A stretch of DNA of 64,000 nt from Streptomyces sp. CB00455. GTDB lineage: Bacteria > Actinomycetota > Actinomycetes > Streptomycetales > Streptomycetaceae. Numbering within the stretch: the stretch's first letter is position 1; each line of letters starts with the position of its first letter. Positions 1-8,540 of the stretch are shown piece by piece. A program made the translations under genes and the position numbers. The stretch is taken from positions 167,512 through 231,511 of the forward strand of contig NZ_LIVQ01000009.1 in the NCBI RefSeq assembly GCF_001905445.1. The letters are read 5' to 3'. The notes under the pieces are model-generated. The model worked only from the letters and a program-made list of their open reading frames with translations, was not told the origin of the DNA and ran no database searches.

Positions 1-633
1 CTGCGCGAGACCTTCGGCGCCAAGGCCGCCGGCCGCGGCCGCCACGTCAAACAGTCCGGCGGCCACGGCCAGTTCGCCATCTGCGAGATCGAGGTCGAGC
101 CGCTCCCGGCCGGCAGCGGCATCGAGTTCGTGGACAAGGTCGTGGGCGGCTCGGTGCCCCGGCAGTTCATCCCGTCCGTCGAGAAGGGCGTACGCGGCCA
201 GGCGGCGCGCGGGGTCGCGGCCGGCTACCCCCTGGTCGACGTGCGCGTCACCCTCCTCGACGGCAAGGCGCACTCGGTGGACTCCTCCGACGCCGCCTTC
301 CAGACCGCGGGCGCGCTCGCCCTGCGCGAGGCCGCCACCGAGGCCCGCATCGACCTCCTGGAACCGGTCGCCGAGCTCTCCGTCCTCGTACCCGACGAGT
401 ACGTCGGCCCCGTCATGAGCGACCTCGCCGGCCGCCGCGGCCGCGTCGTCGGCAGCGAACAGGCCGGAGCCGGGCGCACCCGGGTCCGCGCGGAGATCCC
501 CGAGATCGAGATCGGCCGCTACGCCGTCGAGCTGCGCTCCGTCTCGCACGGCACGGGCCGCTTCGCCCGGGCGTACGCCCGGCACGAGCCGATGCCGCCG
601 CAGATCGCCGACAAGGTGCGCAAACAGGCGTAG
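1..633 (+). CDS. Elongation factor G-like protein, C-terminal part (5' end outside window)
   Basis: The reading frame is open from base 1 to a TAG at 631-633, so only about the last 210 residues are present. They match EF-G domains IV and V: the segment QSGGHGQFA is the domain IV loop motif (SGG-x-GQ-[FY]), followed by EFVDKVVGGSVPRQFIPSVEKG, which is typical of translational GTPases. The C-terminal ferredoxin-like domain V ends in a basic tail. The QSGGHGQFA variant and the position next to DUF1992, HIT and thrS genes suggest the second, EF-G-like paralogue of actinomycetes rather than the housekeeping fusA of the ribosomal operon. The role of this paralogue is unclear. The GTPase domain cannot be checked here. 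Confidence 0.88.
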   Translation: MRETFGAKAAGRGRHVKQSGGHGQFAICEIEVEPLPAGSGIEFVDKVVGGSVPRQFIPSVEKGVRGQAARGVAAGYPLVDVRVTLLDGKAHSVDSSDAAFQTAGALALREAATEARIDLLEPVAELSVLVPDEYVGPVMSDLAGRRGRVVGSEQAGAGRTRVRAEIPEIEIGRYAVELRSVSHGTGRFARAYARHEPMPPQIADKVRKQA

Positions 634-680
634 GGGGGCGCATCGTCGTCACGGCAGTCGCGGGAGTCACGTGAGCGGCG

Positions 681-768
681 CGCGGGAGGCACGGCAGGAG
701 CAGCAGGAGTACGCGGGAGGCACGGCAGGAGCGCACAGGAGGCACAGCAGGCACAGGAGGCACATCGG
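681..768. repeat. GC-rich imperfect tandem repeats in an intergenic region
   Basis: The 280-base gap 634-913 contains no gene. Within it a 21-base unit starting CGCGGGAGGCACGG occurs at 681-701 and again identically at 712-732, followed by shorter degenerate copies of AGGAGGCACAGCAGGC up to about 768. No terminator with a U tract is visible. Confidence 0.7.
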
Positions 769-913
769 CAGCACGCCGGAGTGACGGCACCGGCGCGCCG
801 GGGAGCCGCCCGCCCAAGGCGCTTGCGGTGGGCGGCATTTCCCTGTCCCATGACCATGGGGCGGAAACCGCCGATAGGCTCTTCGGCGCGGCAAAGAGCA
901 CGAACGCACAGCG

Positions 914-2593
914 ATGGGGGCAGCGGTGGCGGACGACGGATTCGACTTCAGGCCCGGAGCGCAGGTTCCGCTCCAGGGCGGTGGCGGACAGACGGCGGCG
1001 ACCAACGCCCTCGCCTCGGCGGCCTACCGCGACGGCGCGGCGGACACGAAGCTGGCCGCGATACTCGAAGCCAACAGCGAGCACCACGCCGCCACGGTCA
1101 AGCCCCCCAAGATCTCCCTGTTCGAGCCGAACCTCGGCGAGGCCTTCTGCCGGGCCGTGGAGGGCCGCACCCTCGGCGCGGGGCGCAAGCCGCTCATCCA
1201 GTCCTTCGGCGCCGATCCGCAGACCGTCGTGGAGCACTGCCTGGCCGCTTCGCACATCCGCAAGGAGCGCGACCGCAAACTGCGTCTGATCGTGCTGGTC
1301 TGCGGGGTGCTGTTCCTGCCCGGACTGCTGCTGTGGCTCGGCCTGTTCCAGCTCCGCAAGAGCCTGTCCCGGGGCGGCGCCAAGGGCTCCTCCTGGATCG
1401 GCACCGCGCTGCTGGTCGGTGTCGCGGTGGTGGTGGCCGTCCTGATGTTCAAGCTGCCCTTCACCGGCTTCCTCGGCCTCTACCTGCGCGCCATGATCAT
1501 CGCCCCGTCCCTGGGCTGGCTGCTCGCCCGCCGGATATGCGAGTCCACCGCCGCCGACCTGCGCGCCCGCTGGGACGGGCTGCTGTCCGGTGGCGGGGTC
1601 GGCGCCAAGATCCCGGAGGCGGTGCCCGGCAATCCGGACGAGAAGGCCCGCGAGGACCTGCGCCACCAGCTCGCCAAGCTGACCGCCGAGGACCGCAGCA
1701 ATTCGGTCTTCTACGCGGGCTCCAAGGGCATCCTCGGCATGGGCACCCGGTGGGGCAGCTGGCAGATGGCCGAGGAGCTCACCCCGAAGAACGAGGGCTC
1801 GGAGATCCACCCCTTCCGCAGCTGGGACGTCATACGCGCGATCGACGCCCAGCTCCGCAAGCTGGAGCGCGGCCCCCTGCACACCGGGGGTTTCCCGCCG
1901 GCCGCGATCCAGCACTGGATCGTGACCCCCGTCGGCGAGGGTGCGGCCGAGGTGGCCCGTCCCACCGGCGAGAACACCGACACCTTCCTGATCAAGCCGC
2001 ACGAGATCACCCGGATCTGCAACGAGCAGCAGTTCAGCGCCGGCAACCGGCACTACCTCGGCATCCAGTACCCGCTCTGGGACGGCCAGCTCGTCATCAC
2101 CATGCTGGTCACCGTGACCGTGCTCTACAAGACGCTCCGCGTCGACGTCACCGCCCACGCCCTGGGCCCCGTGCACGGCCTGTTCACGACGAAGCCGAAG
2201 GCCCCGGTGGTGGAGGTGCCCAAGAGCGTCCGCTTCTGGGAGACCGTGGAGCGGCCGCTGCCGCTGGTGAACGCCACCGAGGTGGTCCGCCTCGCCGTGC
2301 GGGCCCCGCTGACCTGGTACCCGCCGCTCCTGGACTATTTCGGCGGCAAGCTGGTCCTGCCCGAGCCCTTCGGCGTCCGGCACGTGTGGGCCGGCTCGAT
2401 GTGGCGCCACCGGTTCATGGCCGATGACGCCCTGCGCACCGTGGCCCCGGTCCTGAGGTCGGTCCACGCCGCCACCTTCAAGGTCCTGGAGGAGAACGGC
2501 GTCGACACCGACCGCTTCACCAACCGCTCCTCGATCATGAGCGGCCTGATCCAGGAACCGGCACCGCGCAAGGCGGACGTGTACGACGCGTAG
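914..2593 (+). CDS. Conserved multi-span membrane protein of unknown function
   Basis: A 559-residue protein that I do not recognise as any characterised family. Residues 1-115 are hydrophilic. Three hydrophobic segments follow at about 124-145, 161-179 and 183-205, and another near 395-415 in the C-terminal half. The remainder (about 210-390 and 420-559) is soluble and mixed-charge. ATG at 914 lacks a convincing Shine-Dalgarno sequence. GTG at 926, preceded by GGGGGC, is an alternative start that removes four residues. Codon use is typical of the chromosome. It is transcribed alone, with a DUF1992 gene 100 bases downstream on the same strand. A membrane location is inferred from the hydrophobic segments; no enzymatic motif was seen. 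Confidence 0.8.
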   Translation: MGAAVADDGFDFRPGAQVPLQGGGGQTAATNALASAAYRDGAADTKLAAILEANSEHHAATVKPPKISLFEPNLGEAFCRAVEGRTLGAGRKPLIQSFGADPQTVVEHCLAASHIRKERDRKLRLIVLVCGVLFLPGLLLWLGLFQLRKSLSRGGAKGSSWIGTALLVGVAVVVAVLMFKLPFTGFLGLYLRAMIIAPSLGWLLARRICESTAADLRARWDGLLSGGGVGAKIPEAVPGNPDEKAREDLRHQLAKLTAEDRSNSVFYAGSKGILGMGTRWGSWQMAEELTPKNEGSEIHPFRSWDVIRAIDAQLRKLERGPLHTGGFPPAAIQHWIVTPVGEGAAEVARPTGENTDTFLIKPHEITRICNEQQFSAGNRHYLGIQYPLWDGQLVITMLVTVTVLYKTLRVDVTAHALGPVHGLFTTKPKAPVVEVPKSVRFWETVERPLPLVNATEVVRLAVRAPLTWYPPLLDYFGGKLVLPEPFGVRHVWAGSMWRHRFMADDALRTVAPVLRSVHAATFKVLEENGVDTDRFTNRSSIMSGLIQEPAPRKADVYDA

Positions 2594-2692
2594 GTAGGCT
2601 GGGACGCCCCCGGAGCACACGCGCCCAAGGCGCCCAGGCCCCCGGACGCCCGCACCGGCGCCCGCAGCCGCCCGGGGCACGGAGGAGGAACG

Positions 2693-3112
2693 ATGACCGA
2701 GCGCAAACCGCCTGGCGTGGACGTCGAGTCCTGGGTCGACCGGCAGATCCGGGAGGCCTCCGACCGGGGCGACTTCGAGAACCTGCCCGGCTGGGGCAAG
2801 CCGCTGGAGTCCCTCGACGCGCCCTACGACGAGCTGTGGTGGATCAAGGGCAAGATGCACCGTGAGGGGTTCGCGGCGCTGCCCCCGGCACTCGCCCTGC
2901 GCAAGGAGGCCGAGGACGCGCTGGAGGAGGCCCGGGCGGCGAGCTCCGAACGCCGGCTTCGGGCCGTCCTCACGGAGATCAACGAGAAGATCGCCGCGGC
3001 GCTGCGGATGCCCCCGCAGGGCCCGCCGCTGGGTCTGGCCGAGTTCGACGTCGAGGCCGAACTGCGGACGTGGCGCGAACGCCGGGCGGCCTCTCGGCGG
3101 GACACCGCCTAG
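2693..3112 (+). CDS. DUF1992 (DnaJ-homologue subfamily C member 28-like) protein
   Basis: A 139-residue soluble protein. The N-terminal half carries the DUF1992 signature: WVDRQIREASDRGDFENLPG, then GKPL and a DELWWIKGKMHREG segment. In bacterial and eukaryotic homologues this domain starts with the same I-x-EA-x-x-[RK]G-x-F-x-[ND]LPGxGKPL pattern. The rest is a charged helix (residues 60-139) with many Arg, Glu and Ala. The start follows GGAGGAACG, a strong ribosome binding site. Function is unknown for the family; it lacks a J domain. The gene stands 100 bases after the membrane protein gene and is convergent with the HIT gene, with 21 bases between stops. Confidence 0.88.
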   Translation: MTERKPPGVDVESWVDRQIREASDRGDFENLPGWGKPLESLDAPYDELWWIKGKMHREGFAALPPALALRKEAEDALEEARAASSERRLRAVLTEINEKIAAALRMPPQGPPLGLAEFDVEAELRTWRERRAASRRDTA

Positions 3113-3133
3113 CCCGCTCCCCCGGAGGGACGG

Positions 3134-3694
3134 TCAGTCGACGGGCCAGGCGTCGGCCAGCATCCGGCGGGTGTCCGCGAGGAGCTGGGGCAGCACCTTG
3201 GTATGGCCGACGACCGGCATGAAGTTCGTGTCCCCGCCCCAGCGCGGCACGATGTGCTGGTGCAGGTGCGCGGCGATGCCGGCCCCGGCGGCCGCGCCCT
3301 GGTTCATGCCGATGTTGAAGCCGTGCGCGCCCGACGCCTTGCGCAGCGCGACCATGGCCCGCTTGGTGAGCTCGGCGAGCTCGGCCGTCTCGGGGCCGTC
3401 CAGCTCGGTGTAGTCGGCGACGTGCCGGTAAGGGACGACCATCAGGTGACCGCCGTTGTACGGGTAGAGGTTCAGCACCGCGTAGACGTGCCGGCCCCGC
3501 GCGACGACGAGGCCGTCCTCGTCGGACATCTCCCGGATCTGGCAGAAGGGACAGCCGTCCCCGGCCTCCGGGCCGGTCGGCTTGTTCTCCCCCTGGATGT
3601 AGGCCATCCGGTGGGGCGTCCACAGACGCTGGAACGCGTCCTGCGTGCCCACACCGATCTGCTGCTCCGGCTCAGTCGTCATGGGATGCAGCAT
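3134..3694 (-). CDS. HIT-family nucleotide hydrolase/phosphorylase
   Basis: A 186-residue cytosolic protein of the histidine triad superfamily. The triad HLHQHIVPRW lies at residues 143-152, where the middle histidine is the nucleotide-binding nucleophile in the family. An N-terminal CPFC pair (about 48-51) and the segment NLYPYNGGHLMVVPYRH are typical of Ap4A phosphorylase-like actinobacterial HIT proteins. Substrates are probably dinucleoside polyphosphates or AMP conjugates, inferred from the family. The start at 3694 gives MLHPMTTEPEQ; ATG at 3682 is an alternative. It lies 80 bases downstream of thrS on the same strand, but a strong hairpin separates the two, so co-transcription is probably limited. 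Confidence 0.92.
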   Translation of the reverse strand: MLHPMTTEPEQQIGVGTQDAFQRLWTPHRMAYIQGENKPTGPEAGDGCPFCQIREMSDEDGLVVARGRHVYAVLNLYPYNGGHLMVVPYRHVADYTELDGPETAELAELTKRAMVALRKASGAHGFNIGMNQGAAAGAGIAAHLHQHIVPRWGGDTNFMPVVGHTKVLPQLLADTRRMLADAWPVD

Positions 3695-3720
3695 ATGACC
3701 TCGCCCGGGCGGACGAAGAA

Positions 3721-3752
3721 GGCCCCCGGAAAGTGATCACTTCCCGGGGGCC
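3721..3752 (-). terminator. Hairpin terminator after thrS
   Basis: A 16-base arm (GGCCCCCGGAAAGTGA) is followed directly by its complement with a single mismatch, centred on the palindrome AAGTGATCACTT. It sits 22 bases beyond the thrS stop. There is no U tract, which is usual in Streptomyces. Confidence 0.75.
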
Positions 3753-3774
3753 CCGCCGTACGGACGGCCGTGGA

Positions 3775-5751
3775 TCAGACCTGGACGCGGTCCGCGACGA
3801 CCTTCGCCAGCTTGGCCAGTGCCTCGTCCTTGGCGATGCCGTTCTCCTGCGAACCGTCGCGGTAGCGGAAGGAGACCGTGCCCGCGGCCATGTCCTCGTC
3901 ACCAACGATGATCATGAACGGGACCTTCAGCTTCTGGTGGTTGCGGATCTTCTTCTGCATGCGGTCGGACGAGGCGTCGACCTCGACCCGCAGCCCCTGC
4001 TTCTTCGCCTGCGCGGCGAACTCCTGGAGGTATTCGACGTGCCCGTCACCGATCGGGATGCCGACGGCCTGGACCGGGGCCAGCCACGGCGGCATGGCGC
4101 CCGCGTAGTGCTCCAGCAGCACGGCGAAGAACCGCTCGATGGAGCCGAACAGCGCCCGGTGGATCATGACGGGACGCTGGCGCGAGCCGTCGGGGGCGGT
4201 GTACTCCAGGTTGAACCGCTCCGGCAGGTTGAAGTCGAGCTGGACGGTGGACATCTGCCAGGTGCGGCCGATGGCGTCCCGCGCCTGCACGGAGATCTTC
4301 GGGCCGTAGAAGGCCGCCCCGCCCGGGTCGGGAGTCAGCGGGAGGCCCTGCTTCTCGGCGACCTGCTGGAGGACGGCGGTGGCCTCCTCCCAGACCTCGT
4401 CCGAGCCGACGAACTTCTCCGGGTCCTTGGTGGACAGTTCCAGGTAGAAGTCGGTCAGGCCGTAGTCGCGCAGCAGGTTCAGCACGAAGGTGAGCGTGCG
4501 GTCGAGCTCCTCCGCCATCTGCTCACGGGTGCAGTAGATGTGCGCGTCGTCCTGGGTGAAGCCGCGGGCCCGGGTCAGGCCGTGCACGACGCCGGACTTC
4601 TCGTACCGGTACACGGTGCCGAACTCGAAGAGGCGCAGCGGCAGTTCGCGGTAGGAGCGGCCGCGCGCGTCGAAGATCAGGTTGTGCATCGGGCAGTTCA
4701 TGGGCTTGAGGTAGTAGTCGGTACCACCGTCGAGCTGCATGGGGGGGTACATGCCCTCCGCGTACCAGTCCAGGTGGCCGCTCTTCTCGAAGAGGGCGCC
4801 CTTGGTGGCGTGCGGGGAGTAGACGAACTCGTAGCCCTCCTCCTCGTGCCGGCGGCGCGAGTAGTCCTCCATGGTCCGGCGGATGATGCCGCCTCGCGGG
4901 TGGAAGACGGCGAGGCCGGAGCCGATCTCGTCGGGGACGGAGAAGAGGTCGAGCTCGGTGCCGAGCTTGCGGTGGTCGCGCTTCTCGGCCTCGGCGAGGA
5001 AGTCCAGGTGCGCCTTCAGCTCGTCCTTCGAGGGCCAGGCGGTGCCGTAGATGCGCTGGAGCATCGGGTTCTTCTCGCTGCCGCGCCAGTAGGCGGCCGC
5101 GTTGCGCATGAGCTTGAAGGCCGGGATGGTGCGGGTGGTGGGCAGGTGGGGACCGCGGCAGAGGTCCTTCCAGCACAGCTCGCCGGTCTTCGCGTCGAGG
5201 TTGTCGTAGATGGTCAGCTCGCCCGCGCCGACCTCGACGTCCGCACCGTCGTCGGTGGACGCGGAGCCCTTGATGCCGATGAGCTCCAGCTTGTACGGCT
5301 CGTCGGCCAGCTCCTCGCGGGCCGCCTCGTCGGTGACCACGCGTCGGGCGAACTTCTGCCCGCGCTTTTGGATCTCCTGCATCTTCTTCTCGATGACCTT
5401 GAGGTCCTCGGGAGTGAAGGGCCGGGCGACGTCGAAGTCGTAGTAGAAGCCGTCCCGGACCGGCGGGCCGATGCCCAGCTTGGCCTCGGGGAAGAGCTCC
5501 TGCACGGCCTGCGCCATGACGTGCGCGGTCGAGTGGCGCAGGATGTTGAGCCCGTCCTCGGAGGAGATCTCCACCGGCTCGACGGTCTCGCCGTCCTTCA
5601 CCTCGCAGGCGAGGTCCTTCAGCTCACCCGCGATGCGCGCGGCGACGATGGTGCGCTCGCCCGCGAAGAGCTCGGCCGCCGTAGTGCCCGTGGCCACCAC
5701 GCGCTCGTCCCGCTCGGAATCGCGTTGGATGATCACACGGACGTCTGACAC
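3775..5751 (-). CDS. thrS: Threonyl-tRNA synthetase
   Basis: Charges tRNA-Thr in the cytosol; class II aminoacyl-tRNA synthetase of 658 residues, full length for the family. Order of domains: N-terminal TGS domain (about 1-65), the editing/second additional domain with HSTAHVMAQAV (near residue 75) and the zinc-type pattern around 180-230, the class II catalytic core (motif 2 near RYEKSGVVHGLTRARGF, with MNCPMH upstream as zinc-binding Cys), and the anticodon-binding domain (last 100 residues, ending KVVADRVQV). The start is GTG at 5751 behind GGAGAG. No T-box leader is evident in the 190 bases upstream. Transcribed divergently from the GNAT gene at 5944. Confidence 0.98.
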   Translation of the reverse strand: MSDVRVIIQRDSERDERVVATGTTAAELFAGERTIVAARIAGELKDLACEVKDGETVEPVEISSEDGLNILRHSTAHVMAQAVQELFPEAKLGIGPPVRDGFYYDFDVARPFTPEDLKVIEKKMQEIQKRGQKFARRVVTDEAAREELADEPYKLELIGIKGSASTDDGADVEVGAGELTIYDNLDAKTGELCWKDLCRGPHLPTTRTIPAFKLMRNAAAYWRGSEKNPMLQRIYGTAWPSKDELKAHLDFLAEAEKRDHRKLGTELDLFSVPDEIGSGLAVFHPRGGIIRRTMEDYSRRRHEEEGYEFVYSPHATKGALFEKSGHLDWYAEGMYPPMQLDGGTDYYLKPMNCPMHNLIFDARGRSYRELPLRLFEFGTVYRYEKSGVVHGLTRARGFTQDDAHIYCTREQMAEELDRTLTFVLNLLRDYGLTDFYLELSTKDPEKFVGSDEVWEEATAVLQQVAEKQGLPLTPDPGGAAFYGPKISVQARDAIGRTWQMSTVQLDFNLPERFNLEYTAPDGSRQRPVMIHRALFGSIERFFAVLLEHYAGAMPPWLAPVQAVGIPIGDGHVEYLQEFAAQAKKQGLRVEVDASSDRMQKKIRNHQKLKVPFMIIVGDEDMAAGTVSFRYRDGSQENGIAKDEALAKLAKVVADRVQV

Positions 5752-5943
5752 CGGTCTCTCCTGACTCAGGGGGTGCGCGAGCGAACACTGCGCGCCTGAA
5801 TCGTACCGAGCGCAGGGGCCGCGCCGCTAAACGGTTCTCGCCGGCCCCCCGGAAGGCGGCCGGTGCCGCGTCCGGGCGGCTCTCGCGGTGGGGCGGGCGC
5901 GGGTAGCCTGGGCGCTTTCGCCCCGTGACCCGGAGGAACCCGC

Positions 5944-6444
5944 ATGGCGAGCCTGCAGACGCGCCCCCTGGATCTGGCCGACGAGGCGACCGCGACCGCC
6001 GTGTACCGCGTCGGGCGGGCCGCCTACGCGGTCGAGGCGGAGCTGATCGGCTTCGACGGCATCCCGGCCCTGCGCGAGAGCCTCGCGGACCTGCGGACCC
6101 GGCCGCTGAACTGGCTCGGGGCGCTGTCCGCGGACGGCGGCCTCGCCGGCTTCGTGGCCTGGGAGGAGGCGCCGGGCAGCGCCGTCGGCGTCGACCGGCT
6201 GTGCGTGGACCCGGCCTGGTTCCGCCGGGGCGTCGCCTCACTGCTGCTGGGCCGCCTGCTGACCGGTGTCCTGTCCGGCCGCCGGGTGACGGTGACGACG
6301 GGCGCGGCGAACGCCCCCGCCGTGGCCCTGTACGAACGCCACGGCTTCGTCCGCGGCGCGGACTTCTCCCCCGTTCCCGGGCTGCGGATGGCGTCCTTCA
6401 GCCGGCCCGCCGCTCTGCCGGTCCAGGCCGGCCGGGACGCGTAA
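5944..6444 (+). CDS. GNAT-family N-acetyltransferase
   Basis: A 166-residue single-domain acetyltransferase. The central region GVDRLCVDPAWFRRGVASLLLGRLL (about 80-105) is GNAT motif A, with the acetyl-CoA pyrophosphate loop R-R-G-V-A. It is followed by TTGAANAPAVALYERHGF (about 117-134), the classical motif B in which the Tyr-Glu-Arg-x-Gly-Phe stretch closes the fold. The substrate cannot be predicted. ATG at 5944 follows CGGAGGAACCCGC, a good ribosome binding site. It is monocistronic, divergent from thrS and convergent with the gene at 6499. Confidence 0.9.
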   Translation: MASLQTRPLDLADEATATAVYRVGRAAYAVEAELIGFDGIPALRESLADLRTRPLNWLGALSADGGLAGFVAWEEAPGSAVGVDRLCVDPAWFRRGVASLLLGRLLTGVLSGRRVTVTTGAANAPAVALYERHGFVRGADFSPVPGLRMASFSRPAALPVQAGRDA

Positions 6445-6498
6445 CCCGCCGGGCGCGCGGGGCCGCCCCGGGCCCGGCCCGTGCCGGCGAGACACCTC

Positions 6499-7731
6499 CT
6501 AGTCGTCCGACGGCAGCACGTCCGACGGGTCGAAGGAGTCGTTCAGCGCCTTCATCAGCCGCTCCTGCTCGACCTCGTCCAGCGGGACCGGTGTCACGTC
6601 CACCGCGTCCGTCAGCCTCCGGAAGCCGCCGCGGCGCTGGAGCCGCCCGCTGACCCGGATCGGCAGGCCGACCAGGTGGGCGTGGCCGGCCACCCGGTAC
6701 GCCTCCTCGTCCAGCGCGACCCGGACGTACGGGATCTCCGCCCCGGCGAGGACCCGCAGCCGCACCGTGCCTCCGCCCCCCGGGGCCGAGCGCCGCATGC
6801 GCACCACCGCTCCCGCGACGCGGACCCGTACGGCCGGCTCGGCCCGGGTGTAGCGGGCGGCCGCCTCCCGCAGCACGGGCAGGTCGCCGGGCGAGAACTC
6901 CACCGGCTCCGGCCGGGCCGCGCACCCCGCGGGCGCACCCGCCGCCGGCGCCCACGCCAGAGCGACCCGCGCGCCCTGCGAACCGCGGACCAGTGCGATC
7001 AGCGCGTCGGCCAGCTCCCGGCTGACCCCGGCCTGCACGGCGGCGTCGAAGGCTTCCATGCCTCCGGTGGCGCGCCGGTAGTCCACGGCCTCCCGCGCCG
7101 CGTGCAGCGCGTGGTGCAGTCGCGTCACCATGCCACGCCCGCCGTCCACCGGCACGAAGGCGGTCAGCCTCCGCCCGCCCGGGGCCGGCCCCACCAGTAC
7201 GTGCGCCAGGGCCCGTTCGGCCTGTGCCCGGTGGCGGGCCCCGTGGTAGCCGGCTCTTGCCCGGTCGGCGAGGGCGCCGGCCACCAGGAGCTGTCGTGCG
7301 GCCGAGCGCAGCTGCTCCTGCACCGTCCACGCCGCCTCGCCCTGGAGCCCATAGGCCCCGGGCGGGATCTCCCGTTCCCAGCGGATCTCGTCGCTCGGCA
7401 CGCCCAGCCCGTAGAGCACCTCCCGCGCGGAGGGCAGCGCGCAGCGCGCGAGGGCGGTGAGCGCCTCCTCCAGCAGATCGGTGCAGTCGGGGTAGGTCCG
7501 GCCCTCGGGGACGAGCAGGCTCGTGCCCGCCCCGCTGCCCGGGTGGCCGGCGGGCGGGGTCCAGCGGCCGTACCGGCCGGCGGCCCCGCCCCGGCGCCGC
7601 CAGCCGTGCCGGTGCAGCAGGGCGCCGAGGACCGCCGGGTCGACCTGCGCCGGGTCGGGGGTCGCGGGGTGCGCGAACCCCCCGTACGACGGGGACGGCA
7701 GCGGTTCGGGGTTCGGCGGGTTCCAGTGCAT
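6499..7731 (-). CDS. Conserved actinobacterial protein of unknown function, coupled to a DUF4365 gene
   Basis: A 410-residue soluble protein not matched to a named family. The start chosen is ATG at 7731, which shares its A with the stop of the upstream DUF4365 gene (TGATG), so translation is probably coupled; a longer in-frame extension exists but would overlap that gene. The N-terminus is Pro-rich, the middle is Ala/Arg-rich and helical, and the C-terminal third (about 290-400) alternates short strands such as VRVRVAGAVVRM and PIRVSGRLQRRGGF, reminiscent of an OB fold. The acidic C-terminus ends DPSDVLPSDD. Context with two nuclease-like proteins suggests nucleic-acid metabolism, an inference only. 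Confidence 0.75.
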   Translation of the reverse strand: MHWNPPNPEPLPSPSYGGFAHPATPDPAQVDPAVLGALLHRHGWRRRGGAAGRYGRWTPPAGHPGSGAGTSLLVPEGRTYPDCTDLLEEALTALARCALPSAREVLYGLGVPSDEIRWEREIPPGAYGLQGEAAWTVQEQLRSAARQLLVAGALADRARAGYHGARHRAQAERALAHVLVGPAPGGRRLTAFVPVDGGRGMVTRLHHALHAAREAVDYRRATGGMEAFDAAVQAGVSRELADALIALVRGSQGARVALAWAPAAGAPAGCAARPEPVEFSPGDLPVLREAAARYTRAEPAVRVRVAGAVVRMRRSAPGGGGTVRLRVLAGAEIPYVRVALDEEAYRVAGHAHLVGLPIRVSGRLQRRGGFRRLTDAVDVTPVPLDEVEQERLMKALNDSFDPSDVLPSDD

Positions 7732-8333
7732 CAGGGTGTCCCTCCCGACCCGGCCCGGGTCATGATCTCGCACAGCGCCCGGTCGTCGAAGATCCGCGTG
7801 GTCGGGATCCGTACGGTGGTCCGGCGCCGGCCGGTCACGGGGTGCCCGGCGAGGTTGGTCCAGTAGCAGCAGTGCCGCAGGTCGAGCCGGTCGTGCCCGG
7901 CGGCGAGCCACTGGTCCCGCTCCCGCGGGACGAGCATCACGACGAGGATCTTGTGGACGGCGACCGGTGTCCGGGCCAGTTTCACCAGGTGCTCGTTGTC
8001 GAGGGTGAAGCCGAAGCTGGCTCCGGGCGGTCTCGGCGGTACCTGGTAGGTCGCCTTCAGCTGGACCTTGATGGTGACCTCGTCGTCGACGACGTGCTCC
8101 GGCGCGCCGTGGCTGACGTGCCAGTCGATGCCGTTGTCCGGGAACGGCTGGGACAGCGAGCAGCCGGCCGCGGCGGCGACGGCGTGCAGGTATCCCACTT
8201 GGAGGGTCTCCATGCAGGCGGTGGTGGCGAGTGTGCCGCGCAGCGGTCCGGTCCGCGCGGCGCCCGGCGCACCGGACCGCGGACCGATCTGCCCCGCCAG
8301 CACCCCGCCCGGTTCGGGCTGCGCGAGCGCCAT
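7731..8333 (-). CDS. DUF4365 nuclease-fold-like protein
   Basis: A 200-residue protein of the DUF4365 family, predicted to have a restriction-endonuclease-like core. The visible core is PDNGIDWHVSH (a GID aspartate) followed about 20 residues later by the strand VTIKVQLKATY, the Q-x-K element that replaces E-x-K in many members of the PD-(D/E)XK superfamily. A C-terminal DLRHCCYWTNLAG segment is conserved in streptomycetes as I recall. ATG at 8333 is preceded by GGGGAG at the right distance, so I prefer it to upstream in-frame starts (including one at 8459). Its stop overlaps the start of the next gene by one base. Whether it cuts DNA is not known. Confidence 0.85.
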   Translation of the reverse strand: MALAQPEPGGVLAGQIGPRSGAPGAARTGPLRGTLATTACMETLQVGYLHAVAAAAGCSLSQPFPDNGIDWHVSHGAPEHVVDDEVTIKVQLKATYQVPPRPPGASFGFTLDNEHLVKLARTPVAVHKILVVMLVPRERDQWLAAGHDRLDLRHCCYWTNLAGHPVTGRRRTTVRIPTTRIFDDRALCEIMTRAGSGGTP

Positions 8334-8540
8334 GGCCGGCTCCCCATGCCTTCCGGGCTCTGCCGTGGTGTGGTGGGTGGGGTGACGGCCGGTCATGTGT
8401 GCGGCCCCCCAGGGTTGTTGTCTCCGCACCCGGGTCCCCGCAAACGGCGTACGGGGCAAACAGCCCGGGTATCACCGATGCGGGCAAGGTGGCGTGAACC
8501 GAGTGCGCCCCATCTGCCGACCGGGGACGAGGAGTTCGCC

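Noticed and set aside
413..2860. An 815-codon open frame antisense to the membrane protein and EF-G-like genes
   Set aside because: No family resemblance and no ribosome binding site; codon bias favours the plus-strand genes.
5752..5943. T-box leader for thrS
   Set aside because: Neither the T-box sequence nor a specifier-loop stem was seen, and thrS T-boxes are not usual in this group.
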